Positions 1-7,507 of a stretch of 64,000 nt of DNA are shown here, in pieces. The stretch covers positions 5,190 to 69,189 of the forward strand of contig JBKPDV010000032.1 of NCBI GenBank assembly GCA_046728075.1. The letters run 5' to 3'. The translations under genes and the position numbers were made by a program. A model generated the notes under the pieces. That model saw only the letters and a program-made list of their open reading frames with translations. It made no database searches and was not told the origin of the DNA. Each line of letters opens with the position of its first letter. The stretch's first letter is position 1. The DNA comes from JBKPDV01 sp046728075. GTDB taxonomy: Bacteria > Acidobacteriota > Thermoanaerobaculia > UBA5066 > Gp7-AA6.

Positions 1-833
1 AGAGCGGTGGCCTTCGTCAGGACGGCGAGCCCGAGGCTTCCTCCCGCCAGCAGCCATCCGGACAGGTTCATCTCTCCCGCCCACACGCGCAGCGCGAAGT
101 GGGCAAAAACGAGCAGCCAGAACGAAACGACCAGGTCGTTCTGTGTGCTCGAAGCTTGCAGGATGGCCATCGGGAGAGTTGCCGCAAAAACCGCCGCGAC
201 GCCCTGCCCGAGCCGGCTCGCCCCAAGGTCCTTCGCGAGAAGGGACGCGGCGATCGCCGCTCCCAGCCACGCGAACGTCTGGAGGAAGTTGATCCCGCGG
301 TCGGATCCGCTCAAGAGCTCGATCTGCGCGGCCAGGAGCTCGGCTCCCGGCGCGAGCGTGAGCTGCCGGAGCACGTGAGTCGGGTAGTGCGACAGGCTCC
401 CGTTCTGGATCCAATGCGAGATCCGCGGCAGGTGATACGTCATCGAGTCCCAGGCGTTGGGAGCCGCCGCGCCCGCCGTCAGCGCGACGGCGACGAGGAG
501 AAGCGCCAGCCCCACGAGAAGCCCAATCTCCCGTTTCGACGGCCGAAGAAGCGACGAAGCCTCGCTCGGCGCCGGCGTGCTCGATCCACGCTTCTTCCTC
601 CAGGCGCTCGCCGCGAGAACGGCCGTCAAGAGCAGCCACGCTCCGATGACCACGGGCCGATTGAAGAGCCGCGCGAGGCTGGAGAGCTCGGCGACCGCCG
701 TCGCGAAGAGGCCGGCCAGGACTGCCGCCGCCAGGAGAGCTTCCCGACGGCTCGGAGACTGCACTGCCGGTTCTCTCGTTGCTAAAAGGCGGGCGCCCAG
801 AATCACGCAAAGAAGGGGAAGCAGCGCCGCCAA
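1..833 (-). CDS. Polytopic membrane glycosyltransferase-like protein (GT39/ArnT-like), 3' end outside window
   Basis: Translating the minus strand gives one open frame from about 833 to the window edge. It has several hydrophobic helices and the loop APNAWDSMTYHLPRI, followed further on by a STQND motif between helices. Both are typical of GT39/ArnT-like or RgtA-D-like lipid-linked sugar transferases, where acidic residues of the first periplasmic loop act in catalysis. The C-terminal half is missing because the window ends. The start is uncertain: TTG at 833 or GTG at 806 are the nearest candidates and no strong ribosome binding site decides between them. The frame begins just past the stop codon of the omega-amidase gene, so the two are probably co-transcribed. 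A plain hypothetical membrane protein cannot be excluded. Confidence 0.55.
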   Translation of the reverse strand, partial: MAALLPLLCVILGARLLATREPAVQSPSRREALLAAAVLAGLFATAVAELSSLARLFNRPVVIGAWLLLTAVLAASAWRKKRGSSTPAPSEASSLLRPSKREIGLLVGLALLLVAVALTAGAAAPNAWDSMTYHLPRISHWIQNGSLSHYPTHVLRQLTLAPGAELLAAQIELLSGSDRGINFLQTFAWLGAAIAASLLAKDLGASRLGQGVAAVFAATLPMAILQASSTQNDLVVSFWLLVFAHFALRVWAGEMNLSGWLLAGGSLGLAVLTKATA

Positions 834-841
834 AGAGATAC

Positions 842-1612
842 CTATCGCCGGTACGCTTCCGGCCGCCGGTCCTCCAGCGCCGGAAAGCGCGCGCGCAGCT
901 TCGCGACTTTGTCCGGCTCGACCTCGGCGACGAGAATCCGCTCCCGCTCGTCTCCCTCGGCCAGCGTCTCACCCAGAGGCGAAATCGCGGCCGAATCGCC
1001 CACGTAATGGAGCCCGTCGCCCTCTCCGACGCGGTTGACGCCGGCGACGTATGCCTGGTTCTCGATGGCGCGCGCCCGCAGGAGCGTCTTCCAGTGCTCG
1101 CGCCGCAGCTCCGGCCAGTTGGCGACGACGACATAGAGATCCGTCTCCGAGGCGGCCGCGCGGAAGGGCTCGGGGAAACGCAGGTCGTAGCAGACGAAGG
1201 GGGTGACGCGTACGCCGTCGATCGGGACAGTTACGACGCGATCCCCCGGCGCGTAGTGGAGATGCTCGCCTCCATAGGAGAAGGGGTGGATCTTCGCGTA
1301 GCGCGCGACGCTGCCGTCCGGAGAGACCACAAGCGCCATATTGTGAGGCCGAGTGTCAGACGTTTCGGGGATGCTCGCGACGATCCAGAGTCCAAGCTCC
1401 TTCGCCGCCCCGCGGAGAAAAGTCTCGGAAGGGCCGCCCGGAGGCTCGGCGACGCGCGCGGCATCCATCGAGAAACCGGTCGAGAACATCTCGGGAAGAA
1501 TCGCAAGTCGAGCTCCCCGTTTTGCGGCCTGCTCGAGCAGGCGCCGGGCGCGCCGGTGGTTTTCGGCGACGTCCTCCCACGCGAGGTCCATCTGCAGGAG
1601 CGCTATTCGCAC
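842..1612 (-). CDS. Carbon-nitrogen hydrolase, omega-amidase (NIT2/YafV type)
   Basis: About 256 residues, the usual length for stand-alone nitrilase-superfamily omega-amidases. The Glu-Lys-Cys triad is visible: E41 in LPEMFSTGF, K107 in AKIHPF and C141 in FVCYDLRFPE. YafV/NIT2 enzymes deamidate alpha-ketoglutaramate or alpha-ketosuccinamate to the keto acid plus ammonia in the cytoplasm. I place the start at GTG 1612, where VRIALLQMDL begins the conserved fold; the frame is open further upstream, but that part is antisense-like and unconserved. The start lies inside the last codons of the upstream aminotransferase (10-nt overlap), which implies translational coupling. The neighbour supplies the transamination that makes the ketoglutaramate substrate, so the pair is a glutamine transaminase/omega-amidase module. 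Confidence 0.85.
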   Translation of the reverse strand: MRIALLQMDLAWEDVAENHRRARRLLEQAAKRGARLAILPEMFSTGFSMDAARVAEPPGGPSETFLRGAAKELGLWIVASIPETSDTRPHNMALVVSPDGSVARYAKIHPFSYGGEHLHYAPGDRVVTVPIDGVRVTPFVCYDLRFPEPFRAAASETDLYVVVANWPELRREHWKTLLRARAIENQAYVAGVNRVGEGDGLHYVGDSAAISPLGETLAEGDERERILVAEVEPDKVAKLRARFPALEDRRPEAYRR

Positions 1613-2757
1613 AGGCGCCTCAATCTCGCAACCGCGGTCTCGAGCGTCGAGTCTTTCTTGCAGAACGCAAAGCGCGCGTAACTCTTCCCGCGCTCGGGAT
1701 GCTCGTAGAAGACCGAGGGGGGAATCGCCGCGACGCCGATCTGCTCGATCAGCCTCCGGCAGAACGCGACGTCGTCGTCGAAGCCCAGAGGGCGGAAGTC
1801 CGCGCAGACGTAGTAAGTCCCGGCGGGCGAGCTCACTCGGAAGCCGATCGCGGCAAGCTCCTGAACCAGGTAGTCGCGCTTGCCCTGATAGGAGTCGCGC
1901 AGCAGGCGGTAGTACTCCGAGCCGGTCGAGAGCGCCACGGCGGCGCCGTGCTGCAGAGGAGTGGCCGTCGCGAAGGTGACGAACTGATGCGCGGCCCGGA
2001 CCGCGGCGGAGAGAGGCGCGGGCGCCGCCGCCCAGCCGATCTTCCACCCCGTCAGCGAGAACGTCTTTCCAAACGACGAGATCGTGATCGTCCTTTCCCG
2101 CATTCCGGTAAGGGTCGCCATCGGCACGTGATGCCCGTCGTAAACGATGTGCTCGTAGACCTCGTCGGTCAGGCAGAGGGCGTCCTCTTCGCGGCAGATT
2201 CCGGCGATCGTCTCGAGCTCGCCGCCGGAGAAGACCTTGCCCGTTGGATTGTGGGGGCTGTTCACCAGGATCGCGCGCGCTCCCTGCGCGGCTCGCCGCA
2301 GCCCTTCGACGTCAAAGCTCCAGTCCGGCGCCTCGAGCGTGACAAACCGCGGGATGGCGCCTGCCATCGCGACGGCGGCGCGGTAGGAGTCGTAGTACGG
2401 CTCGAAGAGAACCACCGCGTCGCCCGGCTCACAGATTCCCTGCAGCGCCGAAAAGATCGCCTCGGTCGCGCCGGAGGTGACGGTGATCTCCGTGTCCGGA
2501 TCGTAATCGAGCTCATAGTCGCGCCGGTACTTGGCCGAGAGCACGCGGGCGAGCTCGGGTGTGCCGCTCATCCGCGCGTACTGTCCGTGGCCCTCGCGAA
2601 TCGCCCGGATCGCGGCGTCCTTCGCGAACTCGGGCCCGTCGAAGTCCGGAAAACCCTGCGCCAGGTTCACGGCGTCGTGCTGCTGCGCCAGGCGCGTCAT
2701 CTCCGTAAAGATGGTCGTCCCGAAGGGAACGAGGGCGCTTCGAATTGGGGAGCGCAT
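1603..2757 (-). CDS. PLP-dependent aminotransferase, class I/II (glutamine/methionine-keto-acid type)
   Basis: 384 residues, a full-length fold-type I aminotransferase. The PLP lysine is K231 in SSFGKTFSLTGWKIGW. The substrate and cofactor motifs NSPHNPTGKVF (about 166-176) and LTDEVYEHIVYDG (about 196-208) are intact, as is NLAQGFPDFDGP near the N-terminus. This pattern fits the kynurenine/glutamine transaminase K and YbdL group, which aminates 2-keto-4-methylthiobutyrate to methionine using glutamine. The overlapping downstream omega-amidase gene supports this, because it removes the ketoglutaramate product and makes the reaction irreversible. Substrate preference is inferred. The upstream region holds a period-7 repeat array rather than an obvious promoter. 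Confidence 0.85.
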   Translation of the reverse strand: MRSPIRSALVPFGTTIFTEMTRLAQQHDAVNLAQGFPDFDGPEFAKDAAIRAIREGHGQYARMSGTPELARVLSAKYRRDYELDYDPDTEITVTSGATEAIFSALQGICEPGDAVVLFEPYYDSYRAAVAMAGAIPRFVTLEAPDWSFDVEGLRRAAQGARAILVNSPHNPTGKVFSGGELETIAGICREEDALCLTDEVYEHIVYDGHHVPMATLTGMRERTITISSFGKTFSLTGWKIGWAAAPAPLSAAVRAAHQFVTFATATPLQHGAAVALSTGSEYYRLLRDSYQGKRDYLVQELAAIGFRVSSPAGTYYVCADFRPLGFDDDVAFCRRLIEQIGVAAIPPSVFYEHPERGKSYARFAFCKKDSTLETAVARLRRLCE

Positions 2758-2763
2758 TGGGAG

Positions 2764-2816
2764 AAAGCTATCAGCTATCAGGTTTGAGCTTTCAGCTATC
2801 AGCTTTCAGCTATCAG
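2764..2816. repeat. Period-7 degenerate array (AGCTATC units), left arm
   Basis: About seven consecutive variants of the heptamer AGCTATC/AGCTTTC run through this stretch, beginning 7 bp upstream of the aminotransferase start. The same heptamer family recurs in reverse-complement orientation at 2911-2944, so the two arrays could pair into a long imperfect hairpin in the aminotransferase/trxB intergenic space. Confidence 0.75.
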
Positions 2817-2910
2817 CCAGAACCTCAAGTTGCTTGATCGGCGTATTTCGCAGCGTGTGAACTCGCATAAGCTCCGCTTGCCTCGTTTGCTACGAACGAC
2901 CCGAACCCAA

Positions 2911-2944
2911 GAGCTGAGAGCTGGTAGCTGAAAGCTGAGAGCTA
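2911..2944. repeat. Period-7 degenerate array (AGCTGAA/AGCTGAG units), right arm
   Basis: Four to five units of AGCTGAG, AGCTGGT and AGCTGAA, which are the reverse complement of the array at 2764-2816. It ends 6 bp before the trxB ATG, so it occupies the place of the ribosome binding site and 5' leader; no clear Shine-Dalgarno sequence is present outside it. Confidence 0.7.
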
Positions 2945-2950
2945 ATCCAA

Positions 2951-3901
2951 ATGCCTTGCAAAAAGATCCATTACCGTGTCGCCATCATCGGCTCGGGGCC
3001 GGCCGGCTGGACCGCCGCCCTCTACGCTTCCCGCGCGGAGCTCGAGCCGGTCGTCTTCGAGGGACCCCAGCCGGGCGGCCAGCTGACGATCACGACCGAG
3101 GTGGAGAACTACCCGGGTTTTGCCAAGGGGATTCAGGGGCCCGAGCTCATGGAAGTTTTTCGCGAGCAGGCCAGGCGGTTCGGCACCGAGGTCGTCCTGG
3201 ATACCGTCATCGACGTGGATTTTTCCGCCCGTCCCTTCCGCATCCAGCTCGACGGGGGCGAGAAGGTGACGGCCGACGCCGTCATCGTTTCCTCCGGAGC
3301 CTCGGCGAAGCTCCTCGGCATCCCCTCCGAGGGCCACTTGATGGGGCACGGGGTTTCCGCCTGCGCGACGTGCGACGCCTTCTTCTTCAAGGGCAAGGAA
3401 GTCGTCGTCGTCGGGGGCGGCGACACTGCCATGGAGGAGGCCACCTTCCTGACGAAGTTCGCCACGAAGGTGACGATCATCCATCGCCGCGAGGAGTTTC
3501 GCGCTTCCAAGATCATGCTCGAGCGCGCCCGCATGAACGCGAAGATCGCCTGGAAGCTGAACGCGACCGTTTCGGAGATTCACGGCGCAGTCGGTAAGGG
3601 AATCCAGGCGGTGTCGCTCCAGGACACGCGCAGCGGCGAGACTTCCCGGCTCGCGACGCAGGGCGTCTTCATCGCGATCGGCCACGAGCCCAACACGAAG
3701 ATTTTCCGGGGCAAGCTCGAGATGAACGACGTGGGCTACATCAAGATCAAGCATCCCTCCACTCAGACGTCGGTCGAAGGCGTCTTCGCCGCGGGCGATG
3801 TGGCCGACCCGACCTACCGTCAAGCCGTCTCCGCCGCCGGCGAAGGCTGCAAGGCCGCGATCGACGCCGAGCGCTGGCTCGCGTCGAAGGGGGTCCATTG
3901 A
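2951..3901 (+). CDS. trxB: Thioredoxin reductase
   Basis: 316 residues, standard for low-molecular-weight bacterial TrxB. The FAD-binding GSGPAG is at residues 14-19, the redox pair is C138-A-T-C141, the NADPH-binding [13 protein letters not shown] is near 152-164, the 2'-phosphate motif HRREEFRAS follows, and a C-terminal AAGDV closes the FAD domain. It reduces thioredoxin with NADPH in the cytoplasm. The ATG at 2951 gives a compact N-terminus directly before the FAD fold. It is flanked on both sides by inverted period-7 arrays (2764-2944 and 3905-4143), so it looks transcriptionally separate from both neighbours. No thioredoxin gene lies next to it. Confidence 0.93.
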   Translation: MPCKKIHYRVAIIGSGPAGWTAALYASRAELEPVVFEGPQPGGQLTITTEVENYPGFAKGIQGPELMEVFREQARRFGTEVVLDTVIDVDFSARPFRIQLDGGEKVTADAVIVSSGASAKLLGIPSEGHLMGHGVSACATCDAFFFKGKEVVVVGGGDTAMEEATFLTKFATKVTIIHRREEFRASKIMLERARMNAKIAWKLNATVSEIHGAVGKGIQAVSLQDTRSGETSRLATQGVFIAIGHEPNTKIFRGKLEMNDVGYIKIKHPSTQTSVEGVFAAGDVADPTYRQAVSAAGEGCKAAIDAERWLASKGVH

Positions 3902-3904
3902 AGA

Positions 3905-3935
3905 CGGGGAGCGGGAAGCAGGAAGCGGGAAGCGA
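3905..3935. repeat. Period-7 array (GGAAGCG units), left arm
   Basis: Units GGGAGCG, GGAAGCA, GGAAGCG and GGAAGCG start 4 bp after the trxB stop codon. The reverse-complement family (CCGCTCC, CAGCTTC, CCGCTTC) occurs at 4111-4143, so the two frame the roughly 175-bp segment that carries the small ORF. Confidence 0.7.
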
Positions 3936-3965
3936 GAAACGAAGCTGAGCCCGCAAGATCCACTC

Positions 3966-4100
3966 GTGCCTGCCAACGAGCCGAACGGCGAACCACAACG
4001 CACATCCTTCTTCTCCAGCCTCGCTTACGTCTTCGGCTTCTTCTTCGCGCTAGCGCTGCTCGCCTGGGTCGGAGCGTGCCTCTTGCGCCATCTTCATTAG
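3966..4100 (+). CDS. Possible small single-pass membrane protein (44 aa)
   Basis: From GTG 3966 the frame encodes a polar N-terminus rich in Asn, Pro and Glu, then one strongly hydrophobic segment (SLAYVFGFFFALALLAWVGA), and ends in RHLH. The composition is that of a small inner-membrane protein. I do not recognise a family. There is no good ribosome binding site, and the reading frame is also open upstream inside the trxB gene, so the start is uncertain. It sits between the two inverted period-7 arrays at 3905-3935 and 4111-4143. It could equally be non-coding spacer of that element. Confidence 0.35.
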   Translation: MPANEPNGEPQRTSFFSSLAYVFGFFFALALLAWVGACLLRHLH

Positions 4101-4110
4101 GCGCCGAACG

Positions 4111-4143
4111 CTACCCGCTCCCCGCTCCCAGCTTCCCGCTTCA
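4111..4143. repeat. Period-7 array (CCGCTCC units), right arm
   Basis: Four to five units CCGCTCC, CCGCTCC, CAGCTTC and CCGCTTC, the inverted counterpart of 3905-3935. The remaining 60 bp up to the MFS gene show no other clear structure. Confidence 0.7.
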
Positions 4144-4202
4144 AGCCCGCGCCCCGGCCTCTTCTAAACCGTCTCCTCTAAACGCCGTAATACCCTTCGA
4201 AG

Positions 4203-5471
4203 ATGTCGGCCAACGGATGGGATCGCGTCAATCCCTGGCGCGGGTTGCGTGGTTTGCCGCGGCAGGTCTGGGTGCTCTCTTTGGCGACGCTCGTCAACAA
4301 GGCGGGCTCGATGGTGCTCGCCTTTCTCGTCCTCTACCTGACCCGGCAGCTTCGCTTTTCCGACGGCGCGGCGGCCAACGTGCTCCTCCTCTACGGAGCG
4401 GCTGCTCTCGTCGCCGCGCCCGTGGCGGGATTTCTGTGCGACCGCTGGGGGCCGATCCGGATCATGCGTGGATCGATGTTCTTTTCCGGGCTCATCATGC
4501 TGCTCTTCCCCCTGGCCCGCAGCATGACTCTGGTCGTTCTCGCGACCTTGGCTCTCTCGGTGACGGCGGAGGCGTTCCGCCCGGCGAACCTGACGATCTT
4601 CGGGGATCTCGTCCGGCCCGAGCAGCGCAAGGCCGGTTTTGCCTTGAACCGCCTGGCGATCAACCTCGGGATGAGCATCGGGCCGGCGCTGGGAGGATTC
4701 CTCGCGACGATCTCTTTCTTCTGGCTCTTCGTGATCAATGGCGCGACGGCGCTCGCGGCCGGCGTGATTCTCGCGCTCGCCTCCTTCCCGCAGCACCGGC
4801 ATTCCGCGGACGCCGCTGAGCTCGAAGCCGCCGTCTCGCCGCTCGCGCACGCGCCGCGAGGCTACCGGGACCGGCGGCTGATTTTCTTTCTGGCGGGAGT
4901 CCTGCCGGTCGCCATGGTGCTCTTCCAGCACATCGCCAGCATGTCCGTCTACCTCGTGCGGAACCTCCACTTCTCCGTAGCGACCTACGGCCTGCTCTTC
5001 ACGTTGAACTGCCTGCTCATCGTGCTGCTGGAAGTACCGGTCAACGTCGCCACCGCCCATTGGCCGCACCGGCGGACGCTCTCGATTGGTGCGGCCCTGT
5101 TCGGCGTGGGATTCGGAGCGCTCGCGTTTGCGACCAACGTCTGGGCCGTGGCGGCGACGGTCGTGATCTGGACCTTCGGCGAGATGTTCTTCTTCCCGGG
5201 AATGGCGGCTTACCTGACCGATGTCGCGCCGGTGGATCGCCGGGGCGAGTACATGGGCCTTTCTCAGATGGTCATGGGCCTGGCTTTCATGCTCGGGCCC
5301 TGGGGTGGCATGCTGGTGCTCGCGCGGTTCGGCCCAAAGGTCCTCTGGGCCGCAACGTTCGTCGCGGGCCTCGTGGCCGCTGCGATGATGTCGCGCCTCG
5401 GCCAGCCGAGCCACGCCCATGAATCGACCGCGGTTCCCTCTCCGACCTCTGTGACCTCGGCGGAACCCTAA
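4203..5471 (+). CDS. MFS transporter (drug/metabolite efflux type)
   Basis: 422 residues with about 12 hydrophobic helices in two halves separated by a polar loop near residues 200-220 (AELEAAVSPLAHAPRGYRDR), the standard major facilitator layout. The helix 2-3 loop carries the family motif as GFLCDRWGPIRIM, resembling the MFS signature GxLaDrxGrkxxl. An inner-membrane proton-coupled exporter is likely; the substrate cannot be read from the sequence. The start ATG 4203 has only a weak upstream purine stretch. It stands alone on the plus strand after the trxB repeat element. Confidence 0.85.
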   Translation: MSANGWDRVNPWRGLRGLPRQVWVLSLATLVNKAGSMVLAFLVLYLTRQLRFSDGAAANVLLLYGAAALVAAPVAGFLCDRWGPIRIMRGSMFFSGLIMLLFPLARSMTLVVLATLALSVTAEAFRPANLTIFGDLVRPEQRKAGFALNRLAINLGMSIGPALGGFLATISFFWLFVINGATALAAGVILALASFPQHRHSADAAELEAAVSPLAHAPRGYRDRRLIFFLAGVLPVAMVLFQHIASMSVYLVRNLHFSVATYGLLFTLNCLLIVLLEVPVNVATAHWPHRRTLSIGAALFGVGFGALAFATNVWAVAATVVIWTFGEMFFFPGMAAYLTDVAPVDRRGEYMGLSQMVMGLAFMLGPWGGMLVLARFGPKVLWAATFVAGLVAAAMMSRLGQPSHAHESTAVPSPTSVTSAEP

Positions 5472-5551
5472 CGGCGCATCGCCGAGAGATATCCTCGGGA
5501 GACCTTCTCCGCTGACGGGACGGGGGTGAACCGTCTGTCGAAGGGAGTGTC

Positions 5552-7384
5552 ATGCGATCCGTCCGCTTTCGCGGCCTCGTGTTCGGGATGTTGCTGCTCA
5601 CTCCAATCCCTGTCAGCGGCGACTTCCTCGAACAGGTCGGAGACGCGATCCGCGACGGAGCCATCACCCTCCGGCTCGCGCTGACCGCCGGCCGTGTTCC
5701 GACCTCCAAGGGATGGGATCTCGTGGTCGTCGGCGAGCCGGAGGCGAACCTCGAAGCGAAGGCGAAGGATGGGCATCTCGAATCCCTCTCCTTCCGCGTC
5801 CCGGACAACACAGTGATTCTCGTTGGACATGGCCTGCGGCCAGATGTCGTTCTCGAGTCGCTTTCCGCGGACGCGAACGGAAAAATCGTGTCGACGCGAT
5901 TCCATGGCCATGGCCTCGGGCGTCCGATCCTCTGGCTGCTCGGGGGAATCGCCCGGGGTGCGGTCCAAAAGATCCCGCTTCAGACGTCTCTTTCGCAGCT
6001 GGTTCGCGGAAATCTTCTCGCGACGGCGTCCCCGGGACCGGCGGCGGCGGCGCCGAAGAGGCCTCCCCCTTCCGACGCGGCAGCGGCGCCGCCAGGTCCT
6101 CCCGCTCCGTCGTTTCTCGATCTCGTGCGCGAGGCGCGCTTCGACGGGATGACGCTTTCGACGTTCGGGGGACGGCACGTCGACCTCGGCGACTTCCTTT
6201 CGTTCGAGACCGAAGCCGACTCCGGCGCCGGCGCGCCTCTCGAATTGATCTTCGATCGAGGTGCCTTCCGCCCGGGACACGGCGGAAGCCCGTCGCAATA
6301 CGACCTCGACTTCCGCCTGGAAGCGCGCCTGGCGGCCGGACGCTTGCAGTTCGGACAGGACCGGCTCGTCTTTCGGCGGGGCGACCTTCACGGATGCCGG
6401 ATCGAATTACGCCAGGACGCACCGGCCCCTCTCTTCTACCGTGTGGCGGCCGGGCAGCTCGTCCTCGATCTGGCCCGCGGACAGTTTCGATTCCCGGGCG
6501 GGATCGCGCTGGCCGTCGAAGAGGGCTCGCGCGCTTCGGCTGCCGACTTCCGTCTCTCCGAGCGGAACGAGGTCTCGGGCGTCTTCGACGTCGATCTCTC
6601 CGGCCACACGGGGGAGATCCGCCGCGTCGGCAGCCGCGTGGCCCTCGAGTCCGCGACTCTCCGCGGCCGCGGCCTGCGTTTTGACCGCAACCGCGTCACC
6701 GGAAACGTCGACCTCGCGTTCGGGTACCGGCTCTCTCATCTGTTTGTCGTTCACTATCCAGTCGCCGGGCTTGCGCCGCGCCCGGTGCCGCTCGAGTTTT
6801 CCGGTCCGTTGACCGCTCGCCTGTCTCTTGTCGGCGTCGGTCCGGGCGAAGGCTCCGTAACAGGCGACTACTCCTTCAAGATGCCTTGGCCTCCCGTCGA
6901 GAAAGTGGCGCTTGCGGCTTTGACGGCGCGCTGGAGCCAGGACCTGACGCCCGCGCTGCAGAAGGTGCAGTTCGAAGTCGAGGGGACCCGGTTCGGTCCC
7001 TGCGGCGAACATTGCTTCCTCGTCAAGATCCGGCTCCAGGCCCGGAAGGGAAGCCGCCGACACTATCTCTTCCGGGAGAGGTGCGCTCCGGAAGGACAGG
7101 CGGATCTCGAGGTCGACGCGCCGCAGCGCCGATTCGTGCTGCGTCACGTCAAGCTCCGGCCATTGTGCGAGGGCGTTCTCGGATGGTTTGCCAACGTCAT
7201 CGCTCCTCTCCTGACAAAGAGCTACGAAGACATCACGCTCTTTCAACTGCCCGAGGACCTCCCCTTCTCGATCGAATCGGTCGCGAGCGGAGTGGACTGG
7301 ATCGAGATCGGTGGAAAAGTCTCCTGGACCCCGGAGGCGCGCGGAGAAGGCGAAGCCGCCGAAGGCGGCCGTCACCAACCTTGA
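5552..7384 (+). CDS. Exported protein of unknown function (610 aa)
   Basis: The N-terminus has a signal peptide (basic MRSVRFR, then hydrophobic GLVFGMLLLTPIPVSG). After that come repeated amphipathic beta-rich stretches, a Pro/Ala-rich linker near residues 160-190, and a second beta-rich half with phrases such as TLRGRGLRFDRNRVTGNVDLAFGY. The pattern is reminiscent of AsmA-like or DUF2993-like envelope lipid-binding proteins, but no diagnostic motif is present and I assign no function. The ribosome binding site AAGGGAG stands well placed before ATG 5552. The 3' end runs into the VapC-like remnant. The protein is probably periplasmic or outer-membrane associated. Confidence 0.75.
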   Translation: MRSVRFRGLVFGMLLLTPIPVSGDFLEQVGDAIRDGAITLRLALTAGRVPTSKGWDLVVVGEPEANLEAKAKDGHLESLSFRVPDNTVILVGHGLRPDVVLESLSADANGKIVSTRFHGHGLGRPILWLLGGIARGAVQKIPLQTSLSQLVRGNLLATASPGPAAAAPKRPPPSDAAAAPPGPPAPSFLDLVREARFDGMTLSTFGGRHVDLGDFLSFETEADSGAGAPLELIFDRGAFRPGHGGSPSQYDLDFRLEARLAAGRLQFGQDRLVFRRGDLHGCRIELRQDAPAPLFYRVAAGQLVLDLARGQFRFPGGIALAVEEGSRASAADFRLSERNEVSGVFDVDLSGHTGEIRRVGSRVALESATLRGRGLRFDRNRVTGNVDLAFGYRLSHLFVVHYPVAGLAPRPVPLEFSGPLTARLSLVGVGPGEGSVTGDYSFKMPWPPVEKVALAALTARWSQDLTPALQKVQFEVEGTRFGPCGEHCFLVKIRLQARKGSRRHYLFRERCAPEGQADLEVDAPQRRFVLRHVKLRPLCEGVLGWFANVIAPLLTKSYEDITLFQLPEDLPFSIESVASGVDWIEIGGKVSWTPEARGEGEAAEGGRHQP

Positions 7385-7491
7385 TCCCGGCGCGCGGCGC
7401 GATCGCCCGAAACGCACGGCTGTGGACGCTCGACACGGAAGACTTCGACGACATCCCGGACCTGGAGGTCTCTGCATCCGGCGCGAACTGA
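7383..7491 (+). pseudogene. C-terminal remnant of a VapC-like PIN-domain toxin
   Basis: The frame beginning at TTG 7383 reads IARNARLWTLDTEDFDDIP and then DLEV before a stop at 7491. This matches the last helix and strand of VapC toxins, where an alpha helix leads into a T-x-D/N-x-x-DF segment that ends near the C-terminus. Only about 36 residues remain; the N-terminal catalytic aspartates and any VapB antitoxin are absent. It overlaps the stop of the exported protein by 2 nt and faces the end of kinase K1. I read it as debris of a toxin-antitoxin locus, not a working gene. Confidence 0.45.
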
Positions 7492-7507
7492 CGAAGCGTT
7501 CGCTGCC

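Noticed and set aside
2764..4143. CRISPR array as an explanation for the period-7 and period-8 repeats
   Set aside because: Units are 7-8 nt without unique spacers, and no cas gene is present in the window.
4164..5420. Minus-strand frame of 418 codons opposite the MFS gene
   Set aside because: It is highly charged without any fold-like pattern; the plus-strand frame has twelve membrane helices and an MFS motif.
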